64,000 nt of DNA from Allodiplogaster sudhausi (Eukaryota > Nematoda > Chromadorea > Rhabditida > Diplogasteridae), in contig CALZFC010000005.1 in assembly GCA_945643635.1 (NCBI GenBank), positions 4,294,501 through 4,358,500 on the forward strand, in the 5' to 3' direction. The notes beneath the pieces were generated by a model, which was not told the DNA's origin, searched no databases, and saw only the letters and a list, made by a program, of their open reading frames with translations. Positions 21,494-33,054 of this stretch are shown in pieces; position 1 is the stretch's first letter, and each line of letters opens with the position of its first letter. The position numbers were made by a program, and so were the translations under genes.

Positions 21494-22717
21494 CTACAAC
21501 TCGCTCTTCTTCTCCTTCTTCTTGGTGTCATCCTTCTTCGCTGCCGCCTTCTTCTTCAACTTCTCCCCCTTCTTCAGCTCGGGTACCTGGAATGTTTACT
21601 CAGAATAAGCTAAATGATTTCTTTAGCCAGAAATGGTTTGAGTATCAATGATTGTGATGAAGAATAAGAATCCCCAGACTGACCTCGATCTCGTAGAATT
21701 TGAGTACTTCCTTCATGGAGTTGAGGATGTCAGCTGGAGACGAGTAATAGTACGCGTAGTTCTTGTACTCTCCCTTCTTGTTCTTGAATTGCTCAAGGAG
21801 ATCTCCGTTCTTGTCGAGGAACAGCAGACGAGGGATATACTTTCCATCCGGGCGATACCTCAAGGAAAAATGGCTTTAATATTTATTCTGAATACGAAAT
21901 CTCTATTTACATACTTTCGTATTAAATAACTAGTTAATAAATAAATCTGACTCGTCCTCGTAGGGTTCGTCGTCATCTTCAGTGTTGACCATGACAAAGT
22001 ACTGCGAGAGAGTCTTGAAGGCCTTGCGTGCATTTGACTGCTGGAACGTCTTCTTCAGAGCTGAACATTACCTTTTTTCTGTCATTTTTCTCAGATGATG
22101 TTTTTAAGTTTAATTTTATAATTTCCAAGATAATTATTTAGAGTGCATGCTTCGCAAAGAAATATGGTATTGCAAGACTGTACTGGCTGTCTACAAGTTA
22201 GGAAGACCTAAAACGAGGGAATTCACGTTGCTTGGCTGATCTGATTAACTACATACATACAAAGAAGTCGATGGAATTTTCATTTCGTTATGAGCAGACA
22301 ACATGAATCCTAAAAGATGAAGTCAAAGATGTCGGTACCTTTGCAGGCATGGCACCATGATTTGTGGATAAGAAGGAAGATCGGCTTGTCCTGGTCCAAA
22401 GCAGTTTCAATCGCGTCTTCCCACTTCACCCATTCGATGTCCTCGCCATATCCTCAAAACATTTATTACTTCTCTTCTCTATTTATCTTTACTCTTTCGT
22501 TTCATGGTCTACGTATAATTGTTTCCAACAACCAGATCTGCATAAAAATTCGGTCATTATGCAGATATGTATATCTATTTTATGGGGAAACTGTGAAACT
22601 TTAATGATTGTCCTTTTACTACTTCTTCATGACAATATAAGCGGATCGGACTTGCTAAGATGAAGAGAAGACGAATCTATAGAATTAGACAGAGAAAGCG
22701 AGAGAAAATAAGAAAGA

Positions 22718-22766
<49 letters not shown>

Positions 22767-23008
22767 CTTGGACTGCATGGCCACTCCAAAACTGGTTCCA
22801 TTCTAAGGAGAGGAGGATCTCCTTCCAAATGGGACACGTGTACACGGAGAAAGAGGGAAAGTAGAAGGAATGCAAGGGAAGAATCAGAAGAAGACTAACC
22901 ACGACTGAGGGGATTCTGGTAGATCTCGCTGAGTTTGTTGCTACCGCCTGCGGCATTGCCAAGGACAAGGAGAGCGGAGAGGGAGACGACGAGAGAAGCC
23001 ACGGCCAT
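21494..23008 (-). CDS. ER thioredoxin-like protein (TXNDC12/AGR family)
   Basis: The start Met at 23008 opens a signal peptide (MAVASLVVSLSALLVLGNA). Exons then give YGEDIEWVKWEDAIETAL, the redox motif KSWCHACK (~22345; CxxC is CHAC), KTFQQSNARKAFKTLSQYF with FVMVNTEDDDEPYEDE (~21960-22060), RYRPDGKYIPRLLFLDKNGD (~21810), and a Lys-rich tail ending KSEL and TAG (21494-21496). Length and order match TXNDC12/ERp18-type proteins, which act as thiol-disulfide oxidoreductases in the ER lumen. KSEL resembles the KDEL retrieval signal. The Lys-rich region before it is longer than in the vertebrate proteins. Frame appears intact. Confidence 0.85.
22720..22765. repeat. GA microsatellite in an intron of the thioredoxin-like gene
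   Basis: About 45 bp of GA repeats on the plus strand, read as CT on the transcript strand, within the first intron. Confidence 0.85.
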
Positions 23009-23070
23009 GGTCTGACTCGCACCACGACTGCTCAGGAATCAAACGGCCACCTCCCACTCGCTCCTCCCCT

Positions 23071-23136
<66 letters not shown>

Positions 23137-23657
23137 TACTGATTCTCTCCATCTCTCTCCACTCTACCCCTTTCAGGCTTTCTCTCCATTCATATCTGCT
23201 TCCTTCGTATCTTTAATTCCTGAGTTCGTCGAATTTTCTCGAAATGTTTCTTCAAGAGTTCTTATTCTTTGCCATCTATGCTGGATCAAAGTCAAAATCA
23301 AGGAAACTTGACAAACGCGCTGGATGTCAAAGATTTATGGAAAGGAGAAGGAAAGAGAAGACAAAAAAGGCCGTCAGTCTACGGTTGAGGAAATTGGACG
23401 AAAATCTAACAGAAGACGCAACTTCTTGTTAGAGAAACCAATTGTCTTTTCAAAGAGGAAGCGAAAAGTGTTGAGAGGGAGAAGAGGAGAAGGACGGCCG
23501 GAGAAAGAGAAGGAGAAAGAGTGGAGGGCATGAGTGAAAAGAGCAGGGTAGAACGAGGAAGCCGCTCGATTCCGGTTCGCACCCGCAGCTACCAGAGTCT
23601 GCAGGCAAACTAAGGTATGCTAGATATTTAAAATGTTTTTAGCATACCCGTGTAATC
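23009..23657. other. Intergenic with CT microsatellite
   Basis: Promoter side of the thioredoxin-like gene. A nearly pure CT tract occupies 23076-23136. A purine-rich stretch at 23300-23530 can be translated but shows Lys/Arg/Glu-rich composition only, with no splice context. No gene is supported. Confidence 0.5.
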
Positions 23658-25512
23658 CTAAGCAGTAAGTGGCTTAGAAGTGAAAAGTGAGCGAACATTC
23701 TCCAAGTGTTCAGCTATCGTGTCATCTATGCAGTACACAATCTGCTGGTCGCAGGACTCGCGGAGCTCATCCAGTCGGGATAAGGACTCAATGAATATCA
23801 TCACTTAGGGAGAGAGGGGAGAGAGAGCGAGAGCGAGGGAGAGAGAGAGAGATTTTAAAAGAAGGAAAGCGAAGGGTAGAGGGAGAGGCAGAGAGAAGTA
23901 GAGAAAGTACCTTGATAATGATGGCAGCGAGAGTATCGGCGGAGCAGAATTGGTGGAAGGAACGACGATGTTCATCGAAAAGACGAGGGAGAGAGGGAAG
24001 AGAGGCCAGGCCAGAGAGCCATTCACTCTCGCGGCAGAGAGCACGGCGTAGGAAGAGAGAGCAGACGCGAGAGGAGTCTCAAGAAAGTAGTGGATGGTTT
24101 AAAAAGGTTCATGACAATTAGAGTATCTGCCAGATAGAGACTAGTATGTATGTATATGAAAATTAATAAATCTGAGGAGAAGGAAAGTGAGAGTGCGAGA
24201 GAATGGGAGAGTGAGAGAGTAAGTGAGAGCAAGAGATTTGAAAAGTATGGTGGAAGCGAACCCGGGCAGTGTCGTATTCTCATCCTGGCCGCCATCTCTG
24301 CTCTACACAAAGCCTCGCCGTATTCACCAAGCAAATGGCAAGATGGCATTTTGCTGAATTTCCATTTTCTTCAAATAAATAATTAAAAGATTGAAGTAGA
24401 GCAATCTCGATATAAATAAGATGCTTGAAATATGGAGAACATGAGGAAAGAGAGGAGTGTCACTGACTTGTGAACTTGTTCAGAGACGCCGTAGTTGTCA
24501 TCGGGAGGGAGAGCGGAGTAGCCATCCCCCACGAAGATGAACTTCGACACTCGGGAGGCCAACACTCCTTCCACTGCATGCTCTACGCCTACGGTACATA
24601 AAGCATTCTCAGGCAGTTGCAAATCACCTGTTTGTCTTCTTTTTTTCTTCTTAATCAACTTTCCACCATTCGTTCTCTTTCATCTTGTTCCTTCTCTCTC
24701 TCTCTCTCATCCTCTGTCTCTTCTCTCTCTTTCTTTCTCTCTCTCTCTCTCTCTCTCTGCTGACTGGCAACAATGTCAGCCAGTCTCTCTCTCAGTCGGT
24801 GCGCATCCTCATTCTGAAGCGGAGGTTCAAATGGGAGGACGAAGATGGCCGAATCGCAGTCGTGGAGGGCGGCTGCCAGCTTATCTCTTCTCCACTCGTC
24901 CACTCTCCGCCATTGCTGCACTCTATCGCCGTTCTCTGCAGGAGAGAGGAGATATGTAGTGAGGGTGAGAGAGAAAGGATCTAGAGGTAGATAGAGAGTG
25001 AGAGAAAATGAAGTCTATTATAGAGTAAGATAATTTGCTTCAGTGTATAGAATTGCATATTCTGTAATTTATCATTTTTTCTCTTCAAAGACTTCGAGAA
25101 ATCCATGATGTTGAAAGAAAGAGAGTGAAATTGTATGGCATGTCAGTGATAGATGAGAATGGGAAGAAAGGAAAGAGAAGGAAGAAGGCCATCTCAACTT
25201 GCGATCTCCCCCCTAAGATCGCGTTTGACCTAGTCTCACCAATTCCATGCGTCTTCCAGAAAATCCTTACTTAGTATTTCTCCGCAGAACTTGAAATTAG
25301 TAATAGAGATATCATTCGCCAGGGTTGCTAGTATGGCATATCTCCATGGAAAAGAAAGAACGGTGGCAGAAAAGCGAACTGAAGTAAACGGGATCTGTGC
25401 TGATGACCCTGACAGTGGAGACGGAAGGAGAGAGGGCGAGAGCAGAGGAAATCTCAAGGGAAGGCTCTGCCGTACCCAGAACAGCCACTGCAGACATCTC
25501 CCACTCGCACAA
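23658..25512 (-). CDS. Unrecognised multi-exon gene
   Basis: I do not recognise the family. Exon-like blocks on the minus strand, 5' to 3': SAVAVLGTAEPSLEISSALA (~25440-25500), RVQQWRRVDEWRRDKLAAAL then CDSAIFVLPFEPPLQNED (~24780-24940), VEHAVEGVLASRVSKFIF then VGDGYSALPPDDNYGVSEQV (~24480-24600), LLGEYGEALCRAEMAAR (~24260-24330), RLFDEHRRSFHQFCSADTL (~23920-24000) and SLSRLDELRESCDQQIVYCI then DDTIAEHLENVRSLF (~23690-23810), ending TAG at 23658-23660. The blocks are in the right order, have plausible splice ends and unbiased amino-acid composition, so a real soluble protein is likely. The first exon and start codon are uncertain. Confidence 0.55.
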
Positions 25513-25988
25513 CAGTCACAGTCCACCATTTCCCCCTCCCCCCCTCTTTCCTCTTCGACTCCGCCTCTTCCCTCAATACGCCATTCGATTGCAATCTCCC
25601 CTCGTCCTCCTCTCCAATCTCTCTGCTTACCATGGAAATGCTCAGTGGTTTTCTTGAGTGTGTAAACAGCCACTTCTGTCAACTATTTATCACATTCACA
25701 ATAGTCGAGCAATTTAAGGATAGGCAACAAAAATTTGGTATGAAATACTCACGTTTCACAAGCGATATGAAGATTACCCGTTCAATCTCCGATATCCGAA
25801 GTTCCTACAATAAACGAGTTTTCAATCAGCAGTTATACGAATCTCTTATCGTGATCTAAGAATATTTATGTTCCCATTTACATGAACACAAGGGTCAAGG
25901 CAATTATAATTTTAGGAATAAACAAAGGGAATAATTTAGATCAGGAAGAAATAAATAATAATAAAAAAAACTTTAAAAGGATATCCTA

Positions 25989-28462
25989 CTAACAGTTCTC
26001 TACGTCGTCCTGATAAGATTCCTCTGGTGCAAGCTGAAAATATCTGAATTGTTGCAAAATTATCATGAAAAATATTGAAAATAAAGTATAATAAAAATCC
26101 CTGCAAACTAACTACTCGCATTCCCAATCCAAGCATTTTCCCAACAACTCCCAAGGGCACAAAACATCTTCGTTGCCATGAGGAGGAAGAGCTTGAGAAG
26201 ACTCCGCTAATCTGGAATGAGCAGGAAGTTGCCCATTGTGTGAAGTGAAAGAGGCTGACCCATCGGGGGAGTTCCTCCTGGCAGTGGCCTCTAGCAGCCT
26301 CGCTCTCAGAGTCGCTTCGTCTGCAGTCGGCCAGTCCTCACTCTCTTCATACACAACTTCTTCCACTTCTTCCATCTCCTCTTCACCATCCGATTCTATC
26401 TCCTTCTCACCAGAGAAGAAATCGGCCACTTTCTTTTCAAATGGTGCCTCCATTTCCGGTTCCTTGCGCTTTACAAAATCTCTAGGTGGACGAGGAGGCG
26501 GGGGTAAGAGTGATACGATGTTTCCCTCACAAGTTGGTGGAAGCTTAGCATTGCGCATGGGCTCAGGATTGTTAGAAGGGGGAAGAAAGGGTAAATTGGA
26601 AGGAGAGAGAGATGGCGAGGGGGGAGGAGGGAGAAGGGGTGGGGGAGGGTTCTTGGAAGGAGGATGACTGTGCAAGAGTTCCTCGTCATTCCTCAGCAGC
26701 TGCTCTGCCTGGACAAGAAATAGTTGTTCTCGTCGCCTCTCAGCCTTGACCCTCTCCTCGATGAGTTCCAACTCCAAGCGAGTCTTCTCAAACTCCGCCT
26801 CTCTCATCTCTTCTATTGCAATATCCAAGCGGGACGTCATCTCTTTCATTTTTCCTGAAAGCACAATATATAATTGAAAAAGACCCATTTCTTGGTCGTG
26901 AGTTGTGAGACAGAGGCATAAACAATCCTCCCTGAAGAATGGTAAGAATAAACTGACAAAAAGGTTCTCCCTGTCCTTCCTGAGGTTGGAAACCACGCCC
27001 ATCTTAACAGCGACCTGCCTCTTGCGACTCTCCATTTCCATTTCCATTACGGCCAGCTTCTCATCCAACTCCTTGTCCTTCTGAAAGTGTGATAATACGA
27101 CTGAAAAGGGGATATAATCAGGTTGCCTGTTTCTGAGCAGCGGCAGTCTTCACTTGCTGGAGAAGAACTTCTCGCAGCAAATCGAGGTCTTCAACTTCTG
27201 AAGACTTTCGTCTTCCACCCAAAACAGCGGGAGAAGCTGCGCCTTAATATTACTGTCTCAATTAGTTTCCCGAGTTTAATTCGTAGAAGGCAAGCAAGCT
27301 ATTGCACAAATGGAAGTTACTGTCACTTGGAGTTTCGATGTCCATCCCTTCATCCTCATAATTGTCAATTGACACCACTGGAGCAGCAGGAGAAAGAAGT
27401 TGTACCGACTCACTAGAGTCTTGTGCTGAGAAGATATCAGATGGGTAGGGTTCATAAATGACAGTTAATGATAATTACAGAGAAAGTGGCAGTAAAACCG
27501 ACCCGTAACTGAACTCGGCGGTGGTTGGAGAGACTGCGGAGATGTATTTCGGGCCAACGAAGACATGCGCGACTCGTTACTCGACCTGTCTTGGGTAACC
27601 TTCCGAGTGGATGAGCCATTCCTTGTGCGTGGAGGTGTTGTTTTTCGCACTTCTGTTCAAAATCATCAAAGTTACATCTTATATTCAACTTCTTTTCTGA
27701 CTTACACTTCCAAAATTAGTGCAGAAATGATTCCTGTCCCGATCTTGGCACAAAAGCTTATTTTAGCGAAGAGCACAATGCCTTGAGAAGAAACCCATGG
27801 TTGATTAAAAACATTACCTTTCTTTCTTTCAGCGTTGCTTGTTGATCTTCTGGATGAAGAAGCTTTAGCCAAAGTTTCAACAGTCGCAACAAGGGGACGA
27901 GGAGGTCGGTTAGAGACATCTAAAAAAAACACACATAAATTCGCCAAATGTATGGCAAGGAATGTGCAGTCACCAATGAAAGAGTGGAATTAAATCGAAA
28001 GTACAACAATTAACATGATCGCGATGAAGAACGGCCTCTATTGGACTTCTGCTCTATTTTCTTTGATTTTGATGGTTTCTTCTTCGTTTCAATCGATTGA
28101 ATAAGCGCTTTACGCAACCGATCTTCGCTCTCTTCCTTTGTCAGCTTTCGAGTTTCACGTGTCTAAAGAACGCAACTCTGGCATTTTAGAATAATTATAC
28201 TGAAGGCGAATCTATCAAAGAACGAGCGAGCAAAAAAAAAATAAGAAAACAACCTCGCTGCCTTCACATGATTGAATGAGGCGATCAATTTCTACCTCTT
28301 CGGTGTTTTCATTCCTCAACTGACGTTGCACTCCGCCGCTCCAGGTCCTGCAAGAAGGAATTTTATATGCAAAATGTCCGAATAAATGAAGGAAAAGAAA
28401 ACAAACATGGGAGGTGTGGTTTCTCCGTCGGAGAGCTCGCCTTCCTCTTTGTCGTCCGCCAT
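25989..28462 (-). CDS. ZFC3H1-like nuclear protein (N-terminal type)
   Basis: The start Met at 28462 heads KEEGELSDGE, similar to the acidic start of ZFC3H1, the scaffold linking the MTR4-exosome (PAXT) to polyadenylated nuclear RNA. Later blocks: VEIDRLIQSCEGSE (~28270), a basic KKKPSKSKKI stretch (~28060), an Arg/Ser-rich block (~27860), VEDLDLLREVLLQQVKT (~27180), which resembles the conserved short helix of this family, a coiled coil rich in Glu/Lys/Arg (~26750-27060), a polyproline segment (~26600-26650), an acidic stretch (~26380), and CPWELLGKCLDWECE (~26120-26160), which resembles the start of a C3H1-type finger although the last His is not evident. It ends TAG at 25989-25991. Far shorter than the ~2,000-residue vertebrate protein, with no TPR region. 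Assignment is tentative. Confidence 0.55.
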
Positions 28463-28691
28463 GTAGACCGACCGTATGGTCCAGCTGATAACCACCTCGA
28501 GAAGATGGTGAGAGAAAACAATATTTTATTTTAGTGTGTGGATACAGTTTTAAATAGTCCGTATTTTGGAATTATTGATACCGTATTCAAAACAAAATAA
28601 ATTGCACCGAATATGCATCTTTACGAATACTTTTAAATTGTGCTGCTTTATTTCTTATCTTTATAATGTGCAGTTATCACCAAAATTGTAG
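28463..28691. promoter_or_regulatory. Probable shared promoter, ZFC3H1-like / CDC26
   Basis: Only 229 bp separate the start codons of two divergently transcribed genes, so both promoters must lie here or overlap the 5' ends. The stretch is AT-rich in its right half. No TATA box is placed with confidence. Confidence 0.45.
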
Positions 28692-29035
28692 ATGCTGCGG
28701 AGACCGCTCACTGAGATTGAACTAAAGGCAGAGGATATCGAGGAAATGGAAAAGATGCTGAGTACCGATTTTGGGGTATGTTCGAATTACTATTCGGAGT
28801 TCCTAGCAATCCTTGGTTATTAAGTTTAGTCTAACCGCACATTAAATCTCTTAGCCCGCTGACTGAAATTTTGACCAAACAAAATAAGTGATGGTTGCAG
28901 ACGCCGCTCGCAGACGTAAAAATGGATTTGGACTCCTCGGTCGAGCAAGCAAAGTCTGATTCCTCACTTCTCGCCTTAGATTCATCAACCCTCCCTGTCT
29001 GTCCCATTCCTTCGACATCTACGCCAACCATTTAA
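28692..29035 (+). CDS. CDC26: APC/C subunit CDC26
   Basis: Two exons (28692-~28775 and ~28901-29035). The N-terminus MLRRPLTEIELKAEDIEEME closely follows the conserved CDC26 start (MLRR.PT.lELK.dDIeE.E), the segment that binds and stabilises the TPR subunit APC6/CDC16 of the anaphase-promoting complex. The rest is a short, Ser-rich, variable tail ending TSTPTI and TAA, as usual for CDC26 (about 73 residues here against ~85 in humans). The intron begins GTATGT and ends TTGCAG. Confidence 0.78.
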
Positions 29036-29370
29036 TTATATTCTTTTCGTGTTGTTCGGGCATGCTTGTGATCTCCATGTGTACTGGTGGTTATAAAAAA
29101 AATTAAATATTTTTCTTGCCTTGATATCGTTTCTATTTCGTATGGTATTAAAGCCAACATGAATATCTTTACTTGGGCTGACAGCAGTGGTTGTATTTGT
29201 TTGTGGCGAGTGTTGATGGGCCGACGAGTTTGGACAGAAGGGAACGGTGAAGAAGCGGGATCCTGGCCGGGTCAACGTAATGCTCAGTCGCAGAGACGCG
29301 GATTTAGAAACAACGCTCCTGTGGTCGATGCATCCCAAACGAAGACATTTCCGAAGAAGGGTGAGATTAT

Positions 29371-29890
29371 GGTACTATTGCGGTTTGACTACCCAAAACC
29401 CCAAAATTTTTCAAAAATATTTTTTTTTTGCTGAAACTTGCACAAGTTTGGTTATTTGATGATAGGAAAGCGAATATGAGGTTGGTTTTGTTTGATTTCG
29501 CCATCTGAAGAAGTTAGTTTATTCCAAAGGTTGAAGAAGACCACGCCAGTGCTCCCGAACTGCTTGCGCCAAAGAAACAACTATGTAATCCTCATCTCTC
29601 ATAGCTGATCCCCTACACCTATCGTAACTTACTGAGATGTCGAAATCAAACTATACGAACCACATATTCTGTTTCCTCGCATCAAATACCCGCTTCGTTG
29701 AAATTTTTAGGCAATTTGGAGCAAATTAGTTATTTACCTTAAACGAAACGTAACTTTCGAAAACGGCGAAATCTATCAAAACGAACTTCATATTCGGTTT
29801 CCTCGCATTAAATAACCCCCTGCGACAAGTTCCAGCAAAAAAAATTATGGAAAAAATTTGGGGTTTTGGGTAGTCAAACGAAATAGTACC
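29371..29890. mobile_element. MITE-like DNA transposon 1 with 8-bp TSD
   Basis: Terminal inverted repeats: the left end reads GGTACTATTGCGGTTTGACT and the right end, reverse complemented, GGTACTATTTCGTTTGACTA, both continuing into ACCCAAAACCCCAAA and a T run (about 40 bp, one mismatch and one indel near the tip). The target duplication GAGATTAT is perfect at 29363-29370 and 29891-29898. Total 520 bp, no coding capacity. The 8-bp duplication is compatible with hAT and a few other superfamilies. It sits upstream of the first confident RBM28-like exon. Confidence 0.92.
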
Positions 29891-29933
29891 GAGATTATTC
29901 TGTTAGCCAGTAACATTTTATGAGCTTTACGTC

Positions 29934-32775
29934 ATGCCATGTTCAGAACAACGCGAGGAGACAAATAGTCAACCCAGCAAGTTTTTCGTAAATGCGAAGT
30001 TGAAGAGCTGGAGAGTAGTTTTGAGAAATCTGCCGTTCAAGGTAAGTGCCCAGGAAAGTGACCAGGAATATCTCTTGTTATTTTATTGTGGTTTTTGTCG
30101 TTGTGATTAATAGCTTTATTGACAGACCACCGCCGAGGATCTGCAGAATGCGTGCAGTAAATTTGGGCCTTTTACTGAGATTGTTCTTCCGAAATGCAAG
30201 GACAAGCGATACCCCAAGTCTTGTGCTGGCTTCGCTTTCATTCAGTTCAAGAATAAAGTGGATGCTGAGAAGGCCCGGGTTCGAGCTGTTTTATTTTATT
30301 CTGTTTTCCAACGGTTTTGAACATTGTTGTAGGATGAAAGTGATGGAGATGTTAAGGTGGAGTTAAATGAGTCTGACTTGCACGGGAGACAAATCGCCGC
30401 TGACTGGGCACTGGATAAGGACACGTACGAGACAATGAAGCACGACGGTTCGTTTGCTATTTGTTTCTTTCCTTACTACTAATCCGATTATCTAGAGGAA
30501 AAAGATTTGAAGAAGAAGGTGAAAACTGAGAAGATGGAGGAAGAGGAAGAAGGAGCTGGAGGCGAAGAAGAAGAGGATGAAGACGAAGATGAGGAAATGG
30601 AGGAGGATGACGAGGATGAGGAGATGGAGGAGGATGAAGAAGTGAAGAATAAGAATTGGAGGAATCGCGAGGACCCAGCCGTTTCAGAAGGACGAGCCGT
30701 CTTTTTGAGGTCTCTTGCTGTTATAAATGCCACTGATTTGGCAGCTCTATGCCGGCACGTAATTTCACGAATATAACGCATATTATAGGAATCTTTCATT
30801 CGACACGACTGAAGAAACGTTGAAGAACGAAATGACAAAGTTCGGTGACGTGAAGCTGGCTCTAATATGCAAATTCGCAGAGAGCGGACACAGCAAGGGA
30901 TCCGCTTTCGTCCACTTCTCAACTGCTGAAGAGGCAAAGAAGGCGGTCGAGGCAGCGAGACTCAGCATGGTTCTTTCTCACATGTTTCAATTCATTCTTT
31001 GCACATGCAACTCACGCTTTTCATTCAGCTTTCCATCGATAATCGATATATTCAAGCCGATTTCGCGATCAGTCGACAAGATGTTCACAAGAAGGAGAGA
31101 GAAATGCACGATACTCAGGTTGGCCGTGTTTTTGAAAGTTTCACTTTTTTTCTAATGAAGGGGCAAGAAATATAGGAATGGGAAGTTAATGTCTTTTATC
31201 TATTCAGGGCCCCAAGGACAAGCGGAACATTTTGCTTCTCCGTGCTGGAATTATCCGAGATGGGACTGCTGCCGCAGCGGGAATGAGTAAACAGGTTCAT
31301 TCTTTTAGTCCTTCTTATCCTTCTTTGCATGCTGCGCATAACACTGAGCACGTAAATTGACGTGGCTTAAAAACACAAATGTTAGGGTTGCAGGACTCAG
31401 AGAAGAGAAGTCGTCTGGCAGACTCGGCGCGGCGGAAGATGGCCAATCTGCACATGTTCGTGTCCCCCCTCCGCCTCGCCATCCACAACCTCCCCCAGTC
31501 CGTAGATGACAGACAACTCCGTCGCATCTGCAAGGAGGCCGCGGGCCCTGCCGGAGTCATCACGGAGTGCCGTGTTTGGAGAGATCAGCACAAGCTGGAT
31601 GCCAATGTAGGCTCTCGCAGTATTCTCTTACGAATCTTATCTCATTCTCTTAATCCTTTTATCTATTTTTATTAGCTTTAGCAACGAAATGAATCTCTCT
31701 TTCTCTTTTCCTCTTCAGAACCAGCCTCGATCGTGTGGTTTCGGATTCGTGGCCTTTTCTTCACATTCGATGGCTCTGCAGTGTCTGCAGAAGCTGAACA
31801 ATAACCCGGACATCTTCACAAATGAAAGGCGTCCAATTGTGGAGTTCTCCATTGAGAATCTGAAGGCTCTGCAGTTGAGAGAAGGGAGGAAACTGAGGGC
31901 CGAGGGAGAACCGCAGAGAAAGAAGAAGAAGCTTGACAAGGGACAAATCAGAGGAGCCGCTAGCGAGGATGTCATCAAGCAGGTTATACATTTCAATCTA
32001 TTTCAATGCTTCCTGACTTGTGTGCACCATAAAAGAGATGAAAGTTATTGGGTGTTAACAACTGGCTAGTTTGTTACTTTTCTTTTTCATGTTATACCTA
32101 TTTGTTAGTTCAAATCAAATCTAAGATATTTATTGCTTTCGTCAGACCTTTTGAACCATTTACGCAGAAAGGGTGTGAATATTTTGTTAGTATGAGAATG
32201 TATTGCAGGTAGAACAGACGACTCGAAAAATGAGGCAGAGTGGAATGAAGCCGCTTCCCCTCAAGATGTCAGCCAAAGTGCGCTCTAAGAAGACTTCTGC
32301 CAAGGTTCTCTTCCTCATATTGGAGCGGCCAATAAAGTGGGGTGAGAGAGTGTGAGTGAGTGAGATAACGGGAGAAGGAGAGAAACGAAGTGAGAATCTC
32401 ATAGACCCGTGCAATCTCTTCACTCCTCTCTTCACGGCTCTGCCATTCCTGGTCTAGTTTGTTTGTCAGCAACGTAGTTTGAATTTTGGTGTGATGAAAC
32501 GGGATTGCTGGTGCAGTCTGCGCTCTCTCCGCCCTGTGTTATCTCTCTCACCCACTCTCCCTCGTATTTTCTGGGAGGCGCGAGGTGTAGTCAACATGTT
32601 AGCAAGAGCCTTCATATAGGGAGGAGCGAAGAAGGCCGCGCCGAAGAAGAAGAGTGAGAAGACAAGCGGTGGCCGGCCTGGCAGCTCCGCCGCGGCCGGA
32701 GGGGCCGTCCCCAAGTCGCGCAGGTCTGGCAAGGCAGCCAAGAGAACCCTCTCCAAGTACCTCGCTCTCACCTAA
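29934..32775 (+). CDS. RBM28: RBM28/Nop4-like nucleolar RNA-binding protein
   Basis: Exons give RRM segments matching RBM28/Nop4, a nucleolar protein of large-subunit rRNA maturation. First block: KLKSWRVVLRNLPFK then CAGFAFIQFKNKVDAEKA (30010-30280) and GRQIAADWALDKDTYE. An acidic Glu/Asp stretch follows (30530-30650). Next RRM: GRAVFLR then NLSFDTTEETLKNEMTKFGD and GSAFVHFSTAEEAKKAV (30690-30960). Then KDKRNILLLRAGIIRDGTAA, which aligns with the 'NLYLAREGLIRAGT' region of human RBM28. Last RRM: LRLAIHNLPQSVDDRQLRRI and FGFVAFSSHSMALQCLQKLN, then RRPIVEFSIEN (31830). The tail is Lys-rich and ends KYLALT with TAA at 32773-32775. An earlier exon upstream of the MITE (29200-29360) is possible, so the true start is uncertain. 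Confidence 0.85.
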
Positions 32776-33054
32776 TCTGCGTTTGCCTTCTTATCATAAA
32801 ATGTTGATTGCTCAGGCGTCGTTAGTTGTTATACGCTGTTCCTCTTGTTACTGCTGCATCTGTTCAACAGTATTTAGCTGTATAAGAAATAAATTTGATA
32901 CCATTGATATCCATCGGGTTTTGTGTCACTCTTAGTGAGAGGAGGGAGAGTGTTCGGTGTTTTCTCGCCAATGTATCTGTTGACTAACTCGTAGTGTAAT
33001 CTGCATTGGAGTGAGGCGGCGCTAGTTGAACGGGCACTCTTCAGTGTTCTAGAG

